A stretch of DNA of 60,476 nt from Herpetosiphon giganteus (GTDB lineage: Bacteria; Chloroflexota; Chloroflexia; Chloroflexales; Herpetosiphonaceae): positions 1-60,476 of the forward strand of contig NZ_JAFBCZ010000036.1 in the NCBI RefSeq assembly GCF_016907925.1, read 5' to 3'. Shown here one piece after another: positions 6,413 through 15,320 of this stretch. The notes beneath the pieces were generated by a model. That model searched no databases, was not told the origin of the DNA, and saw only the letters and a program-made list of their open reading frames with translations. Position 1 is the first letter of the stretch. Each line of letters starts with the position of its first letter. Made by a program: the position numbers and the translations under genes.

Positions 6413-8127
6413 CGCTGTTCACTCAAGCGCAAATCAACCAGCGTCAGTTGTACCGAACTACGGCCATTCCATTCGTTGAGACCAACCGTATACACAATGT
6501 CGATCTGCGAACCATTATGCAATTCGGCCAGCCAATCGCCAAGATTAAAGCCAATTGCATTTTGATAATGGCGGCCTTGTTGCAAACGCAAGCGCAAATG
6601 TTGATTTTCAGCGCCAACACCCTTGGCTTCGATGACCGTCACGCGGCGGCTGCAAAAACGTGGTTGTGGGTTTTCAAGCCCAAATGGAGCCATTTTTTCG
6701 AGCACAGCCAGCATCTCAAGATTCAGTTGGTCGAAACTGGCCTCAGCATCGATCGCCAATTGCGGCACCATCATTTCGTCGCTAATCTGTTGGTTGGCAA
6801 TCGCCTGCAAACGCTGCGTAAGCTCTGGAATGTGTTGGTTGGCAATCGTAAAGCCAGCGGCGGCGGCGTGGCCACCATATTTTTCAAACAAATCGGCACA
6901 TTCGGCCAAGGCATTGACAATATTAAAGCCTGGAATTGAACGCGCACTACCGCGACTGGTATGTTCTTCTCTGCCCATCACCAGCACAGGGCGAGCAAAT
7001 TCCTCGGCCAATTTGCCTGCGGCTAGCCCAACCACGCCGTGATGAAAATCCTCGCCAACAATCACCAAAATTCGTTGATCAAGTTGGCCACTGCTTTGGG
7101 CCAAGTCTCGAGCTGCCTGTTGCACATCGCGGGTCAAGGCTTGGCGCTCAATATTGGTGCTATTCAATTGGTCGGCAAAACCATCGGCTTGGGCTTGTTC
7201 AGGAGCCAACAACAAGCTATAGGCAATGCTGGCATCGACCAAACGGCCAGCAGCATTAATCCTTGGCGAAAGCCGAAAGCCCACGCTGCTGGCATCGATT
7301 TTGCCTTGCTCAACGCCTGAAACGCGCAACAAAGCCTTTAATCCAGGTCGTTGGCTTTCGTTCATGGCCTGCAAGCCAAAATGTACCAGCACGCGATTCT
7401 CGCCAGTCAAGGGCATCATGTCGGCGATTGTGCCAAGCGCCACCACATCGAGAATCTCGCGAGCACGCAGGTTGTTGGGCTGGATGCCTGCCCGCCACAA
7501 AGCCTCGTAAAGCTTGAAAGCTACACCTACGCCACACAAACCCTTGAACGGATATTGGCAATCGCTGCGTTTAGGGTCAACGACTGCATAAGCTGGGGGC
7601 AAATGCAACGGCGGTTGGTGGTGATCAAGCACAATCGTATCGAAGCCAAGCTCGTTGGCGCGGCTAATTTCGGCTGCATTGCTAATGCCACAATCAACTG
7701 TCACCAGCAGATCAATGCCTGCTTGATGCAATTTTTCGATTGCCGCCAAATTCAGGCCATAGCCCTCGCCCTCGCGTTTGGGAATATACGGCTTTACTTC
7801 GAGATCAAAGGATTTGAATAATTGCATTAATAAGGTAACGCCAGTCACGCCGTCGGTATCGAAATCGCCATAGACCACAATTCGTTGTTTGTGCTCAATT
7901 GCCAGCTTAATTCGTTCGACTGCGCGATCCATATCGTGGAGCAAAAACGGGTCATGGCGTTGTTTCCACTCGATATTGAGAAACTGCTCAACCGCTGCTG
8001 CATCGCGCCAGCCGCGATTCCATAAAATAGTTGCTAGCAATGGATGATATTCGCCGAGGCTGCGAAGTTGGCTTGGCGTGGCCTTGGTTGGCAATTGCCA
8101 ATGGCGCATAACACGTTGATTGAGCAT
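6409..8127 (-). CDS. recJ: Single-stranded-DNA-specific exonuclease RecJ
   Basis: A DHH-family 5'-3' single-strand exonuclease used in recombination and mismatch/base-excision repair. The first catalytic motif VVYGDFDTDGVTG, the TVDCGISN segment, the LDHHQPP motif that names the family, and the C-terminal DHHA1 region with KYGGHAAAAGFTI are all present, as is the OB-type C-terminal domain. The frame is open to 8232, but the ATG at 8127 has GAGGGA a few bases upstream, and the resulting 572 residues match the usual length (about 570-580). The downstream unknown gene overlaps its stop by four bases. Confidence 0.93.
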   Translation of the reverse strand: MLNQRVMRHWQLPTKATPSQLRSLGEYHPLLATILWNRGWRDAAAVEQFLNIEWKQRHDPFLLHDMDRAVERIKLAIEHKQRIVVYGDFDTDGVTGVTLLMQLFKSFDLEVKPYIPKREGEGYGLNLAAIEKLHQAGIDLLVTVDCGISNAAEISRANELGFDTIVLDHHQPPLHLPPAYAVVDPKRSDCQYPFKGLCGVGVAFKLYEALWRAGIQPNNLRAREILDVVALGTIADMMPLTGENRVLVHFGLQAMNESQRPGLKALLRVSGVEQGKIDASSVGFRLSPRINAAGRLVDASIAYSLLLAPEQAQADGFADQLNSTNIERQALTRDVQQAARDLAQSSGQLDQRILVIVGEDFHHGVVGLAAGKLAEEFARPVLVMGREEHTSRGSARSIPGFNIVNALAECADLFEKYGGHAAAAGFTIANQHIPELTQRLQAIANQQISDEMMVPQLAIDAEASFDQLNLEMLAVLEKMAPFGLENPQPRFCSRRVTVIEAKGVGAENQHLRLRLQQGRHYQNAIGFNLGDWLAELHNGSQIDIVYTVGLNEWNGRSSVQLTLVDLRLSEQR

Positions 8128-8247
8128 AAAATCCCTCATGAGCTGGATTGGTTTGGCGATTGTAGAGATAAGCTGAGCAATCGTCAAATTTGGTTTGGCT
8201 GAATAGTTCATTATAGAGCCATAAGCAAGCATTTTTTGGCATAGTCA

Positions 8248-8280
8248 AAGGCCGATTAATCAACGTGATTAATCGGCCTT
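8248..8280 (-). terminator. Hairpin terminator after the secreted beta-helix gene
   Basis: A perfect 15-bp stem, AAGGCCGATTAATCA / TGATTAATCGGCCTT, with a 3-base loop, directly downstream of the stop codon at 8296. The T tail is short (TTTG). Confidence 0.7.
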
Positions 8281-8295
8281 TGCGGTTGAAATTAA

Positions 8296-11200
8296 TTATT
8301 TGCTTGTTGCAGGGCGAGCAGGTAAGCCATGTTCATTTGCCAATTGCTGGCGTTGGCCAGTTGGTTGGCTGAAATTGCTGCTCGTCGTGATGGAATGGAG
8401 ATTGTTGTATTCGCCATTCAAGGCTTCGTGCACTTCCAAGACTGCGCCATAATTGGTTGCAGCATTGTAGGCATCGGCCTGCACATAGAGCTTGGTTTGG
8501 GCCGCTATTCGGTTCGACCATGCACTGCGGCGCGCTGAATAATATTGATCATACGGCTGCAAGCTGATCGATTGACCTGGCTCAAGGCTTTGGGTCACGC
8601 CCCACACAATCCCTTGCTGCGCAACATCCCACCACTGCTGGTTGACATGGCTTGGCGCTGGATTGGGCGCGAGATACAAATCGACCCAAAATGCTTCGTT
8701 GGCAGCACAATTGCCTTGATTGGTCACGATAACTTCCAACTGCTGCTCAACCGTAATGCTGCTCACCACCAAATCGGGGTAGCAATTGCGCATCACCACG
8801 GGCAAGAAATTGCGACTCGTGCCGACAAATGGTGTGCCTGTGGCGGTCGCGGTTGGCGTATTGGTTGGGGTTGCAACCGTTGCTGTGGCGGTCGCGGTTG
8901 GCGTATTGGTTAGCGTGCTAACCGTTGCCGTGGCGGTCGCGGTTGGCGTGTTGGTTGATGTCGCGGTTGGTGTATTGGTTGCGGTGCTGGTCGCGGTTGG
9001 CGTGTTGGTGCTGCCACTGCCGACACAGCCAGCAACCACAATATCGTCAATGTTCCAACCAAGATCGCCGATTGAGCTATCGCTGCCAAGGCGGAAGCGC
9101 AACCAAACTGTTTGGCCCGCCAACGAGGTCAAATCGGCAGTTTCTTCGATATAAAATGGATAATCGCCGCTCATGCCGACGAAGGCCGATCGTCCTGCTA
9201 AGGGATTATCACCCTCGTTGATAATCATGCCATCGTAGCCCGAGCTGGTAAAGAAACTCCCAAGATCGTTGAAATTGCTACCATCGGTGCTGTATTCAAC
9301 CACGCCACCATCGTAATAGCTCTCGAATGGGGTGTTGCTGCGTTTGCTTGAGCGCTCTGGCATAGGTGTTGGTTCGCCGCCACCGCCGCCAAACTCAAAC
9401 TCAAAACTATAGTTATGGTTGAAATACAGGGTTACGTCGCTGGCCCCCGCAGGAATCGTGATGCCTGCCATCGTAGTTAGCCGTTGATCGCTGATTGCTG
9501 CAGGATCATCGGCGTGCCACGAAAAGTTAGGACTATTGAAACTACTACCATCCAAGCCCCAAGTTGGGCCTGTACCACTGACATTCCATTGCGTGCTGGT
9601 GTTAACGCTATCGCTGAACAAGACTTGCAAATTGCTTCCAGGAACACAGGCGCTTGGCGGCGTGGTTGGCGTAACTGGCACAGCAGTCTCCGTATTGGTT
9701 GGCGTGTTGCTTGGAGTCGCAGTCTCCGTGTTGGTCGGTGTGTTGCTTGGAGTCGCAGTCTCCGTGTTGGTCGGTGTGTTGCTTGGCGTAAAGGTTGGAG
9801 TTTCGGTTGGCGTGTTGCTTGGCGTAAAGGTTGGAGTTTCGGTTGGCAGCGGCGCAACCCAGCATTGCGAAAACTCCGAGGTTTGGTTCTCATTGGTATC
9901 AGTTGCCAAGATTGTGATATTCGGGGCTGGGCTGGCAAATATCTGAGTAAAGGCAAGCAAGCCAGTTACATTCGTGTTCCATTCATTGCTTGCCAAGAAC
10001 GTTTGGCCTTCGCCATAGCCAGAAGGATCACACGTTGCGTTGCTATAGAACGCCAAGCGATAGCTATGGTTCGGCACGCTTTCAAGATAGCCCTGTACGG
10101 TGACGGTCGTGCCATTATCAACCACATTTGTCACAACTGGATAATTTTGGCTGTTGTTTGGGCCTGCATCAGCATCAAGCGGGTCGTTTGCCGTCGGGCC
10201 ATCGTTGTTAATATCGATGCCGAGGCCACCGTTAAACGCTATTTTATTCTCGCCGAATGACCCATCGCCGCCAATCCGAATGTTGGCTGGAGCCAATTGG
10301 CTCAACTCCACCATGCTAATCCCATCACCTTGGTTGCCAAGCGGGCTATCATCAAGCGCTACGCCAATCCGATTGCCGCGCACACGGACTGTTTTGGGAT
10401 CAAATACGAAGGCAATGCCATGGCCATCATTGCCGCTAATCAAGTTGGCTTGGGCTGCGCCATTTGTGGCTGTGCCAGTAATTCCAATATCGGCCCGATT
10501 AACCGAATTTTGCACTTGAATGCCAACTCGGTTTGGGCGGGCGATTAAGCCAGTGTGATCGGTGCCAATGTAGTTACCGCTGATAATTGTATCGGGAATT
10601 GTGTACTCAGTGCCGCCACCAAGCCCAATCCCCAAATCGCTGTTGCCACTAATGATGTTGCGCTCTAATGTATCGCTGGTGCCATCGCCATTGGTGCCGA
10701 TGCGGGTGCGAACTGGGCCAAAGCGCACGACCACGCCGCGCTGGTTGCCAATTGCCGTCGTGCCCGTGGGAGCAAGCCCAATGATGTTGCCAGCAACCAC
10801 ATTATCAGTTGGAAACGTGTTGACACCGCCACTAAATTGCCCGATTTGCACGCCTTCGGCGCTGTTGCCGCTGATCACATTGGCTTCGATTGCATCGCGA
10901 ATCCCATCGCCGTTTGTGCCAACGATGCTATTACTCGCATTGCCATTGAGATTGATGCCAGTTTGATTTGGCACGGCAGCAGTTCCAGCGGCATTGAGGC
11001 CAATATAATTGCCACTAATCCGATTATTCGAGGAGCTATCGATTTGAATGCCACTCGCAGTATTGCCACTAATGATGTTGCGTTCAGCAAGATCGCTCAC
11101 GCCATCGCTGTTAGTACCAATGGTGACATTGCCAAGTGCTGGGCCGAAAAATCGGATGCCAGTGTCATTGCTCTGTGCGGTCGTGCCATCGCTGGCAACC

Positions 11201-12144
11201 CCAATATAGTTGCCAGCCACTCGGCTGTTGGCTCCAGCAGAGAAATAGATGCCATCGAATGTTTGGCCTGCGATAATATTGCCTTCAATTGAATCATTCG
11301 TGCCATCGCCATTGGTGCCAATAATTGTTTGGCTGCTGCCAGAACTCAAGCCAATCCCTGCATTATTGCCATTGGCGGTTTGGCCATCTGCTTCGAGGCC
11401 AATAATATTCTGTGTAATCCACGCATTAGCAGCTTTAACATTAATTCCATACCACATATAAAAGCTTGGGCTACGTGCGCCATTTAAAACAAGGCCACGA
11501 ATAACCGAGCCATTGCTTTCTACGGCGAGAATCTGGGTGCTGGTTGGCCCAACGGGATCGCTCAAGCCAGCACCATCGATTTCAATCTGCAAGCTCATTG
11601 GCCAAACGCTGCAATCGCTGCCTGGTTGGCTACAGCCATCAAGTTGAATTTGGGTTTGCAAGGCGGGAAGATTGCTGCTGAGGGCAATCGTTTTAACGCC
11701 AGCGCCAGCAATTGCAAAATTAATCGTATCGGCATCGACGTTAGCATTAGCCGCATTAATCGCTTCGCGCAAGCTACAATCTTGGTTGCCAGTGCCAGTA
11801 CCAAATGCATCGCACGCGCCATCATCAGTATCGGCAACCGTGTTGACGATAAAGCTGGCTTGGGTGGCAAATGGCTTGGGTTGAGTCGCGGGCATGGTCG
11901 CTGCGGGCGGCGAATTCAAGGCCCGCAAGCGTTTTACACTGAGTGGTAGTGCTGGTTGGGCTGGCGCTTGATTTAATTGCTCAGCCCATTGCAGAATTGT
12001 TTGATCAAGCGCTGCTGTGGAATGAGCAGAACTGCCAATTTGGGCGGCTGCTTGCTGATTAAGCTGCAAGCCACTCAAGCCTAAAAAACCAACCATACCC
12101 AATGAAAGCAAACGAGTAAAACGGAGCGAGAATGGATGCTTCAT
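8296..12144 (-). CDS. Large secreted beta-helix protein with Thr/Pro linkers
   Basis: A 1282-residue extracellular protein. The start is set at the ATG at 12144, which gives a basic N-terminus and signal peptide (about residues 1-35, ending AAAQ) with AGGTAGGTGT just upstream. Order of parts: a CSLREAINAAN (CSLREA-type) motif near residue 125; roughly 500 residues of right-handed beta-helix repeats with recurrent ISGN, GNYIG, GTNGDG and ERNIISGN words; a short beta domain; a first TPT/TPSNT linker; a domain with DGSSFNSPNFSWHADDPA and LGWNIDDIVVAGC, probably a jelly roll; a second TPTAT linker; RNFLPVVMRN; and a CARDB-like C-terminal domain (PDLVVSSITVEQQLEVIVTNQGNC). Surface adhesion or polymer binding is plausible; no catalytic residues are evident. 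Confidence 0.8.
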   Translation of the reverse strand: MKHPFSLRFTRLLSLGMVGFLGLSGLQLNQQAAAQIGSSAHSTAALDQTILQWAEQLNQAPAQPALPLSVKRLRALNSPPAATMPATQPKPFATQASFIVNTVADTDDGACDAFGTGTGNQDCSLREAINAANANVDADTINFAIAGAGVKTIALSSNLPALQTQIQLDGCSQPGSDCSVWPMSLQIEIDGAGLSDPVGPTSTQILAVESNGSVIRGLVLNGARSPSFYMWYGINVKAANAWITQNIIGLEADGQTANGNNAGIGLSSGSSQTIIGTNGDGTNDSIEGNIIAGQTFDGIYFSAGANSRVAGNYIGVASDGTTAQSNDTGIRFFGPALGNVTIGTNSDGVSDLAERNIISGNTASGIQIDSSSNNRISGNYIGLNAAGTAAVPNQTGINLNGNASNSIVGTNGDGIRDAIEANVISGNSAEGVQIGQFSGGVNTFPTDNVVAGNIIGLAPTGTTAIGNQRGVVVRFGPVRTRIGTNGDGTSDTLERNIISGNSDLGIGLGGGTEYTIPDTIISGNYIGTDHTGLIARPNRVGIQVQNSVNRADIGITGTATNGAAQANLISGNDGHGIAFVFDPKTVRVRGNRIGVALDDSPLGNQGDGISMVELSQLAPANIRIGGDGSFGENKIAFNGGLGIDINNDGPTANDPLDADAGPNNSQNYPVVTNVVDNGTTVTVQGYLESVPNHSYRLAFYSNATCDPSGYGEGQTFLASNEWNTNVTGLLAFTQIFASPAPNITILATDTNENQTSEFSQCWVAPLPTETPTFTPSNTPTETPTFTPSNTPTNTETATPSNTPTNTETATPSNTPTNTETAVPVTPTTPPSACVPGSNLQVLFSDSVNTSTQWNVSGTGPTWGLDGSSFNSPNFSWHADDPAAISDQRLTTMAGITIPAGASDVTLYFNHNYSFEFEFGGGGGEPTPMPERSSKRSNTPFESYYDGGVVEYSTDGSNFNDLGSFFTSSGYDGMIINEGDNPLAGRSAFVGMSGDYPFYIEETADLTSLAGQTVWLRFRLGSDSSIGDLGWNIDDIVVAGCVGSGSTNTPTATSTATNTPTATSTNTPTATATATVSTLTNTPTATATATVATPTNTPTATATGTPFVGTSRNFLPVVMRNCYPDLVVSSITVEQQLEVIVTNQGNCAANEAFWVDLYLAPNPAPSHVNQQWWDVAQQGIVWGVTQSLEPGQSISLQPYDQYYSARRSAWSNRIAAQTKLYVQADAYNAATNYGAVLEVHEALNGEYNNLHSITTSSNFSQPTGQRQQLANEHGLPARPATSK
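8840..9015. repeat. Coding tandem repeat (Thr/Pro linker 2)
   Basis: Repeated GCGGTCGCGGTTGGCGT and GTATTGGTT words, about 24-60 bases apart, encode the NTPTATATAT linker of the beta-helix protein on the minus strand. Such tracts are prone to length change by slippage. Confidence 0.7.
9690..9845. repeat. Coding tandem repeat (Thr/Pro linker 1)
   Basis: Units of about 36 bases (GTGTTGCTTGGAGTCGCAGT and GTGTTGCTTGGCGTAAAGGT types) repeat at least four times and encode SNTPT(N/E)TETATP-type linker sequence in the secreted protein. Confidence 0.75.
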
Positions 12145-12229
12145 ACACCTACCTCTGGCATCAGCATTGACGACCTCACACAAAACACACTATTGGAATT
12201 AGCGCTGATGGGAAATTGCCAATGCTGCA

Positions 12230-12267
12230 ACAACGAACACCAAATGCTGATGCTTGGTGTTCGTTGT
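12230..12267 (-). terminator. Hairpin terminator after speB
   Basis: A perfect 14-bp stem, ACAACGAACACCAA / TTGGTGTTCGTTGT, lies between the speB stop (12304) and the next gene. It lacks a strong T run. Confidence 0.55.
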
Positions 12268-12303
12268 GATCTGCTCCAAACTACTGGGGCTAATATGTGG
12301 GGT

Positions 12304-13206
12304 TTATTGCCACAAATTGGCTTGTTGGGCCATGATAATGCTCATAACCTTGTAGGTGAGCTTGGCGCTCACAAAATTTGGCGCATGCAGCTGTTCAATT
12401 GGTGCTAATTCCATAACATCAAAGGCCACAACCTTCGAGGATTCTTGCACTAGAATACGGGTAATGTCGAGTACTTCGCGCCATGTCAAGCCATCTGGCT
12501 CAGGCGTGCCGGTGGCAGGCACAAGGCCCACATCCAAGCCATCAATATCGATTGTAAAATAGACCTGCTTGCCCCGCACAAAATCGCGTAAGGCTTGCAG
12601 ATGCAGCCCATCATGCACATTTTCACTATAGAAGGTCGTAATTCGTTGATCGCTCTTGATCATTTGGGCTTCGCTAATATCCAACGAACGAATGCCCAAT
12701 TGCAACAAATCGCCAGCGCCAACATCGAGAATTCGGCGCATGGCACAGGCATGCGAGTGCTTGCTGCCCTCATATTCGTCGCGCAAATCGGCGTGGGCAT
12801 CAATTTGCACCGTCACAAAATCGCCATGAACAGCATGCAAACCTTGGGCTACCGCGCCAGAAACAGAATGCTCGCCGCCCAGCACGCACACCAATTTGCC
12901 CAAACGCGCAGTTTGCTCAACTGCTTGGGCAATGCTGGCCATAGCGCTATCTGGGTCTTGATCATTCACCTCGACACTAGGCAGCGTATGCACGCCCCAG
13001 GTTTTGGCTGGCTCGTTATCAAATTCGCGATCGTAAAATTCGACCTGTTGCGAAGCCTCGATAATTGCTGCTGGCCCATTGGCTGTGCCGCCACCATAGC
13101 TTACCGTAGCCTCAAAGGGGATAGGCAAAACTACCACCTTGCTGGTCTCGAGCGTGCTATACTGCTGGTCTAAGCCCAAAAAATTATCCGGAGTGGTATG
13201 TGTCAT
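12304..13206 (-). CDS. speB: Agmatinase / arginase-family ureohydrolase
   Basis: A 300-residue ureohydrolase, probably agmatinase (agmatine to putrescine plus urea). The manganese-binding motifs are complete: GGEHSVSG, DAHADLRDEYEG(S) with the following SHACAMRR, and DIDGLDV followed by PATGTPEPDGLTWRE. The HACAMRR and TGTPEPGGL-type wording favours agmatinase over arginase. Two ATGs are possible; the second (13206) has GAGGA five to six bases upstream and is preferred. No other polyamine genes are adjacent, so the physiological substrate remains inferred. Confidence 0.9.
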   Translation of the reverse strand: MTHTTPDNFLGLDQQYSTLETSKVVVLPIPFEATVSYGGGTANGPAAIIEASQQVEFYDREFDNEPAKTWGVHTLPSVEVNDQDPDSAMASIAQAVEQTARLGKLVCVLGGEHSVSGAVAQGLHAVHGDFVTVQIDAHADLRDEYEGSKHSHACAMRRILDVGAGDLLQLGIRSLDISEAQMIKSDQRITTFYSENVHDGLHLQALRDFVRGKQVYFTIDIDGLDVGLVPATGTPEPDGLTWREVLDITRILVQESSKVVAFDVMELAPIEQLHAPNFVSAKLTYKVMSIIMAQQANLWQ

Positions 13207-13346
13207 CGTTTTCCTCATTCCACAAAAGTACTATTAAGAACCGTAAAGAGAACCATAGAACCGCGCCGCAGAAACGGGTATAATCACCATTGTACGAGAC
13301 AAACGGGCGCTGACGATCAGCAATTTAGTCAATAACGAGGATACCA

Positions 13347-14234
13347 ATGAGCGTCGAACATGTATTAGCCGACTTTCTCGAAGCCAATCTTGCGCGCTTC
13401 GCCAAACACGCTGGTGAATTGCTGCGTCAAGTGCCCAATTCGCCCTACACGCAAATCTCGGACGCAGAGTTGATTCCCCGCATGCAAAAACCGTTTGTCG
13501 CCACCATTGAAGCCTTGCGCGGCGATATGCAAGCCCTGATCGATTTTTCACGGCAATCGATTAAGTCGGTGGTGGAAAATCCAAATGCAAGCAGCGACAT
13601 TGTGGCCCAAGTGGGCGAAGCAATTTACGAAACCCTCAAAGTGGCAACCCGCGAAGCTTTTGCCGATGATGAATTGAATTATGCCTTGGCACGAGCGGTT
13701 GTTGCCGAAGTGACGTTTATTGCCAATAAAGCCAGCTATCAAACCTTTGTTGATTTACGCGAGGCCAGCATTCGCGAGCGCGAGCAAGCCTTGCACCAAA
13801 TGACCAACGAATTGGATCAAGCTAATGCTGCGTTGCGTGAGCTAGCAGCGCCGATTGCGCCAATTCACGATAATATTTTGGTGCTGCCGTTGGTTGGTTC
13901 GATCGATACCAACCGTGCCCAAATGCTCACCGAAGATCTGCTTGAGCAAATCGTTGCCCGCCAATCCGATATTGTGATTATGGATATTACTGGCGTGCCA
14001 ATTGTTGATACCAATATCGCCAATTACCTAGTGCAAACCACCAAAGCTGTGAGTTTGTTGGGTGCGCAAGTCATTTTGGTCGGGATTAGCGCCGAAGTGG
14101 CCCAAACCATCGTTGGCCTTGAAATCGACCTGCGCCAATTGTCGGTTCGCGCCAACTTGCAAGATGGTATCGAATATGCGCTGGAGCAAGTTGGGCTTGG
14201 CATTCGCCCCTTGCAAGAGCAACGCCGTGGATAA
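13347..14234 (+). CDS. RsbR-like STAS-domain regulator
   Basis: A 295-residue protein with an N-terminal all-helical (RsbR N-terminal-type, globin-like) domain (about 1-160), a coiled linker with REREQALHQMTNELDQANAALREL (about 140-175), and a C-terminal STAS domain (about 180-285) with VLPLVGSIDTNRA and IVIMDITGVPIVDT. This is the layout of RsbR co-antagonists that form stressosomes and are phosphorylated on STAS Thr/Ser by an RsbT-like kinase; the TGVPIVDT loop supplies candidate Thr residues. No RsbS, RsbT or sigma factor lies next to it. The gene's last 8 bases overlap the following HAD-like gene, suggesting coupling. Confidence 0.85.
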   Translation: MSVEHVLADFLEANLARFAKHAGELLRQVPNSPYTQISDAELIPRMQKPFVATIEALRGDMQALIDFSRQSIKSVVENPNASSDIVAQVGEAIYETLKVATREAFADDELNYALARAVVAEVTFIANKASYQTFVDLREASIREREQALHQMTNELDQANAALRELAAPIAPIHDNILVLPLVGSIDTNRAQMLTEDLLEQIVARQSDIVIMDITGVPIVDTNIANYLVQTTKAVSLLGAQVILVGISAEVAQTIVGLEIDLRQLSVRANLQDGIEYALEQVGLGIRPLQEQRRG

Positions 14235-14724
14235 GCTCGATTGGCACGATCTGCGGCCAATTATTTTATTGGATATTGATGGCGTGATTAATATGTTTGG
14301 ACGCTTAGGGCCAACCCAACAGCACATTCCGCCAGGCATTCCAGTGCAATATCCGCCGCAGATTCATGCTTCAATCGCCCGCTTAGCCAAACTTGGCCAG
14401 CTTATCTGGTGTTCGACGTGGCTGCAATTAGCAAATTTTGGCTTGCATAGCGACCTTGGCTTGCCAGAATTACCCTTAATTGAGCCATTGGCCGACAATC
14501 CAAAGGCAATTTTGTGGAAACTCAATAGTGTGGCCAAACACCTAGCCGAGTGGCAAAAGCCAATTATTTGGATCGAAGATGGCTTTCGGCCTCAGGTGCA
14601 TAGTTGGGCACAGCAACGCAGCCAACAAGGTCGCTTTACCCAATTGATCGATGTGCGCGAAACTGGCTTAATTCCCCAAGTTGTTGACCAACTTGAACAG
14701 ACCCTTGCCCGTTTCGCTGCTTGA
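14227..14724 (+). CDS. Small HAD-like hydrolase
   Basis: A 165-residue protein starting at a GTG (14227) inside the end of the upstream STAS gene. The first residues give a typical HAD motif I, ILLDIDGVIN (residues 12-21), with the nucleophile Asp and the acid/base Asp two positions later. WCSTWLQLAN may be motif II and IIWIEDGF near 115-122 motif IV. There is no cap domain of useful size, as in other short HAD-domain proteins from actinobacteria and Chloroflexota. Phosphatase activity is plausible but the substrate is unknown. The upstream open frame to 14062 is a shadow of the STAS gene. Confidence 0.7.
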   Translation: MDKLDWHDLRPIILLDIDGVINMFGRLGPTQQHIPPGIPVQYPPQIHASIARLAKLGQLIWCSTWLQLANFGLHSDLGLPELPLIEPLADNPKAILWKLNSVAKHLAEWQKPIIWIEDGFRPQVHSWAQQRSQQGRFTQLIDVRETGLIPQVVDQLEQTLARFAA

Positions 14725-14739
14725 GGAATCACATATTTC

Positions 14740-15234
14740 ATGTTGACCCATCTTGATGATCATGGTCGGGCGCATATGGTTGATGTTGGGGCCAAGGATG
14801 TGACCCAGCGTGAAGCCCAAGCGCAAGCTGATGTGCGTATGCTGCCAGCCACCCTCGTATTATTGGTGGCCGGAGAATTGCCCAAAGGCGATGTATTCGC
14901 AACTGCCCGCATCGCTGGCATTATGGCCGCCAAACGCACTGCCGATTTGATTCCCTTGTGTCATCCACTGCCGCTGAGTGCAGTCGCGATTGAGATCGAG
15001 GCGCATCCCGACCAATCGTTATTGCGTATCATCAGCACGGTGCGTTGTACAGGCCGCACTGGCGTAGAAATGGAGGCGCTGATGGCAGCATCAGTCGCAG
15101 CCTTGACCATTTACGATATGGTCAAAGCTGTTGATCGTGCTATGGTGATTGAGCAGGTTTTTGTTCGCAATAAAACGGGCGGCGCACGGGGCGACTTCCA
15201 GCATCCCCTCACTCCGCTTGATACCTCAGAGTAA
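14740..15234 (+). CDS. moaC: Cyclic pyranopterin monophosphate synthase
   Basis: A 164-residue MoaC, which converts the MoaA product into cyclic pyranopterin monophosphate in molybdenum cofactor synthesis. Recognisable motifs are [14 protein letters not shown] at the N-terminus, [21 protein letters not shown] (His and Cys of the active-site region) near residues 61-81, [21 protein letters not shown], and the catalytic-lysine motif KAVDRAM. The usual C-terminal GGKSG is here GGARG. No other moa/moe genes are in the window. The ribosome-binding GAGGA overlaps the stop of the HAD-like gene. Confidence 0.95.
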   Translation: MLTHLDDHGRAHMVDVGAKDVTQREAQAQADVRMLPATLVLLVAGELPKGDVFATARIAGIMAAKRTADLIPLCHPLPLSAVAIEIEAHPDQSLLRIISTVRCTGRTGVEMEALMAASVAALTIYDMVKAVDRAMVIEQVFVRNKTGGARGDFQHPLTPLDTSE

Positions 15235-15320
15235 GCTTTGACTATCGAGCGTAGAGCGCCTTGCCTGTGACCTACATTTGTCTCAACGACGCGGCAGAAT
15301 GGTCATGAAAGGTTGTCTCT

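Noticed and set aside
8840-9845. CRISPR-like array in the repeated tract
   Set aside because: Units are tandem without unique spacers and lie in frame inside the secreted-protein gene.
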